Source: Dehalococcoidia bacterium | Lineage (GTDB): Bacteria; Chloroflexota; Dehalococcoidia; UBA6926 | Direction of reading: 5' to 3' | DNA: 13,081 nucleotides | Assembly (NCBI GenBank): GCA_012271225.1 | Contig: JAAXGS010000127.1 | Span: 1-13,081, forward strand | Shown: positions 1-4,816 of the stretch, in pieces | Position numbering within the stretch: position 1 is the first letter of the stretch | How the letters are laid out: the number at the start of each line of letters is the position of its first letter | Notes under the pieces: model-generated | Told to the model about the DNA's origin: nothing | Seen by the model: only the letters and a program-made list of their open reading frames with translations | The model's database searches: none | Made by a program: the position numbers and the translations under genes

Positions 1-34
1 AGATGCGAGTTCGAGAAAGACAGCTGCCACATTC

Positions 35-78
35 GTCATTCCCGCGAAGGCGGGAATCCAGAGGGGCGGGGATTGGGG
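35..78. repeat. Simple palindromic repeat with G-run tail
   Basis: A perfect 8-bp inverted repeat, ATTCCCGC (38-45) and GCGGGAAT (50-57), is separated by the four-base loop GAAG. It is followed by CCAGA and three G-runs (63-66, 68-71, 75-78). This intact form is the unit from which the two longer copies at 210-304 and 382-509 appear to derive. Short dispersed hairpins with ATTCCC/GGGAAT arms are known in several bacterial genomes; the identity of this family is not established here. Confidence 0.75.
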
Positions 79-209
79 CGCCAACGAAACGCAAACGCTT
101 CCAGCGAGGTGCACCCATTTTCATACTTTGGTGTGCCGGCACAAGCCGGGATGAGTGATTGGTACGAACATAGCCTTCCTTGTCGACGGTCCGGCCCCCA
201 AACTCGTCT

Positions 210-304
210 TTCCAGCGAAAGTATGTCCCGTATCCGCCTTCGCCAAAGGCGAATACGCCTCCGGAGTATCTGTCGGGCTGGAATCCAGAAGGGGAGGGGA
301 GGGG
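210..304. repeat. Palindromic repeat split by an inserted hairpin, copy 1
   Basis: The outer arms TTCCAGC (210-216) and GCTGGAA (277-283) are perfectly complementary. Between them lies a sequence whose core is an imperfect hairpin: arms 230-240 and 246-256 pair at 10 of 11 positions around the loop CGCCA. Bases 221-257 are identical to 395-431, and 258-272 match 462-476. Three four-base G-runs follow (291-294, 296-299, 301-304). Compared with the simple repeat at 35-78, the inserted segment sits in the loop of the outer hairpin. Confidence 0.75.
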
Positions 305-381
305 TGAGACCACCATACCGACTACCAACCCCGGCGGGCCGTGATTTTCATTCTCTTATGCGGCCTGCGCAAGGCAATGGT

Positions 382-509
382 GATTCCGGCGAAGGTATGT
401 CCCGTATCCGCCTTCGCCAAAGGCGAATACGTCCCCCGCAGGCGATCTGCCTCCGGCATGGCCTCCGGAGTATCTGGCGGGCCGGAATCCAGAGGGGTGG
501 GGAGTGGGG
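382..509. repeat. Palindromic repeat split by an inserted hairpin, copy 2 (longer)
   Basis: The outer arms GATTCCGGC (382-390) and GCCGGAATC (481-489) are perfectly complementary. The inner hairpin (404-414 with 420-430) is identical to that of copy 1. This copy carries about 30 extra bases at 432-461, where GCCTCCGG occurs at 450-457 and again at 461-468, suggesting a nested insertion or duplication. G-runs follow at 494-497, 499-502 and 506-509, with a fourth at 522-526. The third base of the arm core differs from copy 1 in both arms (CCGGC/GCCGG against CCAGC/GCTGG), so pairing is kept. Confidence 0.75.
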
Positions 510-521
510 AAAGCGTAGCGA

Positions 522-536
522 GGGGGCTTGTCCCCC
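522..536. repeat. Short GC hairpin
   Basis: GGGGG (522-526) and CCCCC (532-536) pair around the loop CTTGT. It lies directly downstream of repeat copy 2 and is probably part of the same repeat cluster. No T-tract follows, so there is no reason to call it a terminator. Confidence 0.4.
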
Positions 537-1074
537 GCAGAGCTCGGGATTGTTACCGACCTCCTGAATCCCACCCCGCCCGAATTGTTGGACCCGCGAA
601 CCACCGAAGCTAACGCTCCGCGAGTGGCGCCTGCCGAGGTGAACGGGTTGTTGCTGGACCTCTCTGGCAACGCTCTCGCCGGACTCTCCGCAGACCCCAA
701 TGGTGCCGCGGTGGCACATGAGAGAATACTCCCCGTCAACCTCACAAACGGGACGCTACTCTCCCTTTGGGCCCTCTACTCGTTCCATATAACCTTTCCG
801 GCAACACTCTGATTTCCTATTGGAATGCTGGTCAATTTCCTTCTATGCTCCTGTCTTGTAGATCTCACAATTGTGCGATCAAGAGAAAAGGCAACCACGG
901 TCCCTTGTGGCGTTGACTGCCTTCAAATGCGTAAGGTATCTTGGCGTTTCAAACCCCTTCGAGGTGTTGACACAGGGCGCAAATCGGATTCGCGACGACC
1001 TTTTCCCATTTTGGGCACAACCCCTCGAACGACATTAGTATTCCCCAGTCTAGAACGCTACCGGAGAAAGAGAA

Positions 1075-1470
1075 ATGAGTATCGATCAGATGAGCTTCTA
1101 CAAGCGCAAGCTCGAGTTTGAATTGGACTCGGCGGACCTACATGAGGCCCTGGAAAGGGGCGAGCCAACTATTGTTGTCGATGGACGTTCGGCCGTCGCC
1201 TACGCCAGAGAACATATCGTCGGCGCCATCAGCCTCCCCCATAGGGAAATCAACGCCCAAAACACGTCGTCGCTCGACAAGTCGAAGCTGTACGTTTGCT
1301 ACTGCGACGGCATAGGTTGCAACGCCTCGACCAAGACAGCCCTCAAGCTTTTGACGCTGGGATTCCAGGTGCGCGAACTGATCGGAGGTCTCGACTGGTG
1401 GAAGCGTGACGGCTACGCCACTCATGGCGACGAAAGCCGCACGGAGACCGGGATCAAGTGCGCGTGCTGA
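1075..1470 (+). CDS. Single-domain rhodanese-like sulfurtransferase
   Basis: A 131-residue protein made of one rhodanese domain (about residues 17-115). Visible family features are VVDGRS at 34-39, the EHIVGAISLPH segment at 46-56, the active-site loop CDGIGCNAST starting at Cys77 (the expected persulfide-carrying cysteine), and ELIGGLDWWKRDG at 101-113. Rhodaneses move sulfane sulfur to acceptors such as cyanide, thiols or proteins; the natural partner here is unknown. No signal peptide or membrane segment is seen, so it should be cytosolic. The ATG at 1075 has a GGAG at 1063-1066 at good spacing. The protein has Cys75, Cys77 and Cys82 in the active-site loop and ends in Cys-Ala-Cys, which is unusual. 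It stands alone, convergent with the next gene. Domain assignment is secure; the specific role is not. Confidence 0.9.
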   Translation: MSIDQMSFYKRKLEFELDSADLHEALERGEPTIVVDGRSAVAYAREHIVGAISLPHREINAQNTSSLDKSKLYVCYCDGIGCNASTKTALKLLTLGFQVRELIGGLDWWKRDGYATHGDESRTETGIKCAC

Positions 1471-1593
1471 CCGCGAGAGCCACAGGCAAGGAATGTGAAG
1501 GGCTATCTCACCGGTTCTAACGGGAGGCGGTGAGCCATTGGGCGCGCATTGCGGCTGCAAGGGGCGGCGCCTGCCCCCTGCGGGCGCGTCTGT

Positions 1594-2016
1594 TTACCGG
1601 CCCTCCATATCCTCCCGCAGGCGTTCCTCCTGTTCCATCTGCTCCGGAGTCATCACCTCGGCAAAGTCGGCCGTCTCATACAGGGGGCGAATCTCAATCT
1701 TGCTGGGGCCCGGCATCGGATTGGGGCCGCGCCTCACCCACTCCAGGGCCTCGTCCATATCCCTCACCTCCCACAGCCAGAACCCCGCCACCAGTTCACT
1801 GACGGCCGGGAAGGGGCCGTCAGTGACGGTACGCCCTGCTCCATCGAAGGCCACCCTCTTGCCCTCTGACGAGGGCCTGATTCCTTCGCCGCCCCGCATG
1901 ATGCCCGCGTCGATGAGTTCCTGGTTGTAGTTCCCCATGGCCTCGAGGAGTTCGGACGAGGGCATGATGCCCGCCTCACTCTCCGCGGTTGCCTTGATCA
2001 GAACAATAACGCGCAT
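1594..2016 (-). CDS. YCII-related (DGPF-domain) protein
   Basis: A 140-residue protein of the YCII-related/DGPF family. It shows the opening strand MRVIVLIKAT, the signature TDGPF at residues 65-69, and the FWLWEVRDMDEALEWVRRGP segment at about 79-98, all typical of this dimeric ferredoxin-like fold. These proteins are often annotated near extracytoplasmic-function sigma factors, but none is present here and the biochemical role is unknown. The last 30 residues are Glu/Met/Arg-rich and probably lie outside the fold. The start is supported by AGGAGT (complement of about 2023-2028), six bases upstream of the ATG. It is convergent with the rhodanese gene and divergent from the decarboxylase gene, with a 254-base gap. 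No signal peptide is seen. Confidence 0.88.
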   Translation of the reverse strand: MRVIVLIKATAESEAGIMPSSELLEAMGNYNQELIDAGIMRGGEGIRPSSEGKRVAFDGAGRTVTDGPFPAVSELVAGFWLWEVRDMDEALEWVRRGPNPMPGPSKIEIRPLYETADFAEVMTPEQMEQEERLREDMEGR

Positions 2017-2255
2017 CTGCGGACTCCTTTGGTGTGGTCAGTTTTCCTAAAAGCATAGGCCTGTCAGAGGAAACGATACAGGAAGGGTTGAACCCCCACT
2101 CCCCCCTATCCCTGTGCGGTATGGTATGAATCAGCAAGCATCGGTCAATCATCACAAGCCACGGCGACGTGGAGCAATCGCGGCGCGGCGCGGGCGCTCC
2201 CGGACGAGGCAGCGCCGGGGCCGGGCGTCAGAGCAACGGCCCCTGAGAGCAAGCC

Positions 2256-2260
2256 GGAGG
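2256..2260 (+). promoter_or_regulatory. Ribosome binding site fixing the GTG start of the decarboxylase
   Basis: GGAGG lies ten bases upstream of the GTG at 2271. No in-frame ATG is better placed, and the protein begins in register with family members from this GTG. Confidence 0.6.
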
Positions 2261-2270
2261 TCATATAACG

Positions 2271-3389
2271 GTGAAAGCGGAGACGAAGGAGCGGATCGAT
2301 ACCCTGCTGCGTGAGTTCCACGATCTTGGCTCACGGCTGGTGGGGTACCCGTGCAATCAGGACTTCGATTACTCGGCGCTGCTCCCCTTCCTCAGCTTCT
2401 CGCTCAACAACGTTGGCGATCCCTTCCATGCCAGCAACTTTCAGAGCAACACCCATGAGATGGAGCGTGAGGTCATCGGCTTCTTCGCTGATCTGATGCG
2501 CCTGCCGCGGGATGAGGCATGGGGATATGTGACCTCCGGCGGCACGGAGGGCAACATGTACGGCATGTACATTGGGCGTGAGCTGTTCCCCAACGGCGTC
2601 GTGTATTTCTCACAGGACACGCACTACAGCGTGGTCAAGATTCTTCGCGTCCTCAAGGCGCGCAATATCATGATCAAGAGCCAGGACAGCGGAGAAATAG
2701 ACTATGACGATCTCTATGAGACCATCCGCATCAACCGGGACGTGCCCGTTATTGTCATGGCGAATATCGGCACCACCATGAAGGGCGCGGTGGATGATGT
2801 GTCCCGGGTGCGGGAGATTCTGACCGATCTTGCCGTGACGGACTCCTACATCCACGCCGACGCCGCGCTCAGCGGCATGATCCTGCCCTTTGTCGATGAT
2901 CCCCAGCCCTACGGGTTTGACGAGGGCTTTGACAGCGTGGCGATCAGCGGCCACAAGATGATCGGCTCTCCCCTGCCCTCCGGCGTCGCGCTCACCAGGC
3001 GCGCGTACGTCTCCCGCATCGCCCGCGCCATTGAGTACGTGGGCGTGCTGGACACCACGCTGACGGGATCGCGCAACGCCCTGACGCCACTCATGATCTG
3101 GTACGCTCTGCGTGAGCATGGGACGGAGGGCTTCCGGGACATCGTCCATGCGTGTCTGAACGTTGCCGAGTACGCCGTTGCCCGCTTCACCGATTCCGGC
3201 ATCCCGGCGTGGCGCAACAAAAACTCCCCCACGGTCGTTTTCCCCAAGCCGTCCGATGAGGTGGTGCGCAAGTGGCAGATCGCCCCGTATGAGGACATCG
3301 CGCATCTCATCACAATGCCGCACGTCACGCGCGAGATCGTCGATGCCGTCGTGGACGATGTTCAGCGGTCCCTGCGGCAGGCGGGATGA
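2271..3389 (+). CDS. hdc: PLP-dependent histidine (or serine) decarboxylase
   Basis: A 372-residue group II PLP decarboxylase, the normal length for bacterial PLP-type histidine decarboxylase (about 378). It removes CO2 from an amino acid, giving histamine if the substrate is histidine or ethanolamine if it is serine. Recognisable segments are GYPCNQDFDY (25-34), WGYVTSGGTEGN (84-95), DTHYS with His118 expected to stack on the cofactor, NIGTT (165-169), IHADAALSG with Asp197 expected to bind the pyridine nitrogen, SGHKM with Lys229 as the Schiff-base lysine, and TGSRN (265-269). All key residues are present. Some segments (SLNNVGDPF, the RKWQIAPYEDIAHLITMPHVT region) recall plant serine decarboxylases, others (FFADL, GREL, AWRNKNS) recall bacterial histidine decarboxylases, so substrate is uncertain. 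It starts with GTG and its stop overlaps an ATG of the ACT-protein frame. No signal peptide. Confidence 0.88.
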   Translation: MKAETKERIDTLLREFHDLGSRLVGYPCNQDFDYSALLPFLSFSLNNVGDPFHASNFQSNTHEMEREVIGFFADLMRLPRDEAWGYVTSGGTEGNMYGMYIGRELFPNGVVYFSQDTHYSVVKILRVLKARNIMIKSQDSGEIDYDDLYETIRINRDVPVIVMANIGTTMKGAVDDVSRVREILTDLAVTDSYIHADAALSGMILPFVDDPQPYGFDEGFDSVAISGHKMIGSPLPSGVALTRRAYVSRIARAIEYVGVLDTTLTGSRNALTPLMIWYALREHGTEGFRDIVHACLNVAEYAVARFTDSGIPAWRNKNSPTVVFPKPSDEVVRKWQIAPYEDIAHLITMPHVTREIVDAVVDDVQRSLRQAG

Positions 3390-3407
3390 ACAGGAAAGAG
3401 CAGGACA

Positions 3408-3416
3408 GGAGAGAGG
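3408..3416 (+). promoter_or_regulatory. Purine-rich ribosome binding site for the ACT protein
   Basis: The sequence GGAGAGAGG ends eight bases before the ATG at 3425. It favours that start over the ATG at 3386, which has only GGCGGG directly in front of it. Confidence 0.4.
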
Positions 3417-3424
3417 CACAGGCC

Positions 3425-3826
3425 ATGAGAAACAACAGGATCATCATCATTGCCAGGAATGAGGTGGGGATTATCGCCAGCATCAGCCGGGCACTGGCGG
3501 ACACGGGGGTCAACATCGAGACGATCAGCGCGGAGGGGCGGCTGCATGAGCAGGGCGTCATTACCCTGACGACCGATGCCTACGACGAGGCGCTGCGGAC
3601 GCTGACGGACGCGGGGTTCAAGACGGTGACGGACGATTCACTGCTGCTCCGCCTCCAGGACGAGCCCGGCGCGCTGGCGAAGATTGCGGAGAGGTTCCGG
3701 GACGCCGGCGTGAATATTCAGAGCCTGCACATCCTCAATCGTCAGGACGGCCACACTTTGCTGGCCCTCTCCGCCGACGACCGCGCGAAGGCCGAATCCC
3801 TGGTGGACAAGGACGCGCTGGTCTAG
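3425..3826 (+). CDS. Tandem ACT-domain regulatory protein
   Basis: From ATG 3425 this is a 133-residue protein consisting of two ACT domains and nothing else. Domain 1 spans about residues 4-66, with NEVGIIASISRALADTGVNI. Domain 2 spans about 72-130, with DEPGALAKIAERFRDAGVNI, the classic Gly-containing turn of amino-acid-binding ACT domains. ACT pairs usually bind amino acids at dimer interfaces and alter the activity of a partner enzyme. With no catalytic domain, this is a free-standing sensor. An upstream ATG at 3386 overlaps the decarboxylase stop (ATGA) and would add 13 hydrophilic residues. I prefer 3425 because the first ACT strand begins there and a purine-rich site precedes it, but 3386 is possible by translational coupling. 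The position suggests it senses the decarboxylase substrate or a related amino acid; this is inference. Confidence 0.85.
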   Translation: MRNNRIIIIARNEVGIIASISRALADTGVNIETISAEGRLHEQGVITLTTDAYDEALRTLTDAGFKTVTDDSLLLRLQDEPGALAKIAERFRDAGVNIQSLHILNRQDGHTLLALSADDRAKAESLVDKDALV

Positions 3827-3938
3827 CCTGCCCTGCCCCCTTTCCGCCTACGCGAGACAACCCTCGGCCTCGCTTTCCGCAAGACAAGGGCGCACATCTC
3901 GCCGCTCCTTATGCATCGACCCAAATGGATAAGGCCAT

Positions 3939-3947
3939 TGTTAGAAT
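3939..3947 (+). promoter_or_regulatory. Possible extended -10 promoter for the toxin-antitoxin operon
   Basis: TG-T-TAGAAT is an extended -10 element with a five-of-six match to TATAAT. It would start transcription near 3954, about 26 bases before the antitoxin ATG. No clear -35 lies upstream. A short inverted repeat (CATT 3936-3939, AATG 3945-3948) overlaps it, but it is too short to call an operator. Confidence 0.35.
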
Positions 3948-3969
3948 GATGTGGTCACAATAACTGGTT

Positions 3970-3973
3970 GGAG
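3970..3973 (+). promoter_or_regulatory. Ribosome binding site deciding the antitoxin start
   Basis: GGAG lies six bases before the ATG at 3980. The frame is also open from a TTG at 3968, but that start would overlap this site and precede the family's usual N-terminus. Confidence 0.5.
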
Positions 3974-3979
3974 TTGTAC

Positions 3980-4231
3980 ATGCGTGAGATTCAAGCCACT
4001 GAAGCCAAGACGCGCCTGGCAGAACTCCTTCGTGCGGTCGAGCACGGAGAGACCGTCGCCATCACCCGGCACGGCAGGACGGTCGCGCATCTTGTTCCCG
4101 CTCCTGCGCAGGACCGCGCGCGCCGCCAACTGGCGGTGGAGCGTTTCCGGCAGCGCCGCGCCGGATGGGAACGCGCGGCTTTCCCCACAGAGGAGATACT
4201 CGCCGCGCGCCATGAGGGTCACCGCCTGTGA
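3980..4231 (+). CDS. Phd/YefM-family antitoxin (VapB-type partner)
   Basis: An 83-residue antitoxin. The first 45 residues (MREIQATEAKTRLAELLRAV, then HGETVAITRHGRTVAHLVP) are the standard Phd/YefM DNA-binding fold, which dimerises and represses its own operon. The rest, ending AFPTEEILAARHEGHRL, is the flexible part expected to wrap around the toxin's active site. It is followed at once by a PIN-domain toxin whose GTG overlaps this stop by four bases (GTGA), indicating translational coupling and co-expression. I chose ATG 3980 over an upstream TTG because it has a well-placed GGAG and matches the family's N-terminus. Free antitoxins of this kind are normally degraded by proteases, releasing the toxin. 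The family call is firm; a 'vapB' name would only reflect the partner. Confidence 0.88.
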   Translation: MREIQATEAKTRLAELLRAVEHGETVAITRHGRTVAHLVPAPAQDRARRQLAVERFRQRRAGWERAAFPTEEILAARHEGHRL

Positions 4232-4635
4232 GCGCGTTGGTTGTCGATGCGTCGGTTGTCATCGCGTGGCTTTTTGACGATGAGGATGAACCGCGCGCAG
4301 ACAAGGCGCTTGAACACCTCGCGGAGGAGGGAGCGCTGGTACCGCATCTGTGGCATCTGGAGACCCGCAACATACTGCTAGTGGCAGAGCGCCGCGGGCG
4401 TCTATCCGCGCACGCAGCCAAAGAACGTCTGGATGCGCTGAAGGGCTTGCCCATCCAAACAGATGATGAGCCTGACCTTGACTCCGCTCTTGACCTGGCG
4501 AGAGCCCATAACCTGTCTTTCTATGATGCCCTCTATCTGGAGCTGGCCATAAGAGAGCGCACAGATCTGGCAACGCTGGACAGAGCGCTTGGTCAGGCTG
4601 CCATGGCCGAAGGGGTACAGCTGTCAGTTACATGA
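4228..4635 (+). CDS. vapC: VapC-type PIN-domain ribonuclease toxin
   Basis: A 135-residue PIN-domain protein, the usual length for VapC toxins. These are Mg2+-dependent endoribonucleases that cut specific RNAs, often tRNA or rRNA, and stop translation. The acidic active-site residues are visible: Asp7 in VVDASVVIAWLF, Glu45 in HLETRN, Asp100 in SFYDALYLELA, and Asp118 in ATLDRAL. All four positions are intact, so the toxin is probably functional. Translation begins at a GTG overlapping the antitoxin stop, so toxin synthesis is coupled to antitoxin translation. The RNA target cannot be predicted from sequence. No signal peptide is seen. The gene faces the giant surface-protein gene, with a strong hairpin between the two. 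Confidence 0.92.
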   Translation: MSALVVDASVVIAWLFDDEDEPRADKALEHLAEEGALVPHLWHLETRNILLVAERRGRLSAHAAKERLDALKGLPIQTDDEPDLDSALDLARAHNLSFYDALYLELAIRERTDLATLDRALGQAAMAEGVQLSVT

Positions 4636-4636
4636 T

Positions 4637-4654
4637 GCCGCCGCATCGGGCGGC
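4637..4654. repeat. Small GC hairpin after vapC
   Basis: GCCGCC (4637-4642) pairs with GGCGGC (4649-4654) around a six-base loop, immediately past the vapC stop. No T-tract follows directly. It may help end vapC transcription together with the larger hairpin at 4668, but this is weak. Confidence 0.3.
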
Positions 4655-4667
4655 GGGCGCAAAAGTA

Positions 4668-4703
4668 AAATACGCGGCAACCCATCAGGGTTGCCGCGTA
4701 TTT
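4668..4703. terminator. Perfect 16-bp-stem hairpin between convergent genes, probable bidirectional terminator
   Basis: The arms at 4668-4683 and 4688-4703 are perfectly complementary over 16 bases (core TACGCGGCAACCC / GGGTTGCCGCGTA) with the loop ATCA. On the minus strand the stem is followed by a T-rich stretch (complement of AAAAGTAAAA), which fits a Rho-independent terminator for the giant gene ending at 4817. On the plus strand the T-stretch is only the three Ts in the stem plus scattered ones, so termination of vapC there is less certain. Confidence 0.75.
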
Positions 4704-4816
4704 CTACACCTCACTATTCAGCCCAGCCTCCTCACTCTACCGTTTCAGCGCAGTCACCTTAGCAGTTCAACGCGAACGGCTTGCCGGTTCAGTGGCGGTG
4801 GCTGCCGTCATGCGGG

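Larger units (their letters stand above)
1..1074. other. Gene-free repeat-rich region
   Basis: I see no convincing gene in this stretch. Positions 1-600 are occupied by palindromic repeats and G-runs, listed separately. Open frames here run through the repeats, lack ribosome binding sites and encode low-complexity or Arg/Ser/Gly-rich peptides with no recognisable domain. Positions 620-1060 are non-repetitive. They contain two promoter-like -35 hexamers, TTGACT at 913-918 (with TATCTT 18 bases downstream) and TTGACA at 967-972 (no good -10 downstream). Either might serve the rhodanese gene at 1075, but neither is a strong match as a pair. Confidence 0.6.

Noticed and set aside
35..431. Spaced repeats as a possible CRISPR array
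   Set aside because: Only two identical 37-base copies occur, the spacing is irregular, the repeats lie within larger palindromes, and no cas gene is present.
73..567. Plus-strand open frame of 164 codons across the repeats
   Set aside because: It runs through all the hairpin repeats. The repeated peptide MSRIRLRQRRIR is simply the translation of the duplicated 37-base segment.
528..812. Plus-strand open frame of 94 codons after the repeat cluster
   Set aside because: It starts with TTG inside repeat sequence, has no ribosome binding site and shows no recognisable domain. Its composition follows the local GC-rich DNA.
1507..1534. CTCACCG/CGGTGAG inverted repeat downstream of the rhodanese gene
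   Set aside because: A 7-bp stem with a 14-base loop and no T-tract is too weak to call a terminator.
2017..2270. Possible riboswitch or attenuator in the GC-rich gap before the decarboxylase
   Set aside because: I could not find a convincing stem pair, leader peptide or known riboswitch core; the high GC content alone explains the short complementary runs.
2610..3419. Minus-strand open frame of 269 codons
   Set aside because: It is antisense to the well-supported decarboxylase gene and encodes His/Asp/Gly-rich sequence with no known fold.
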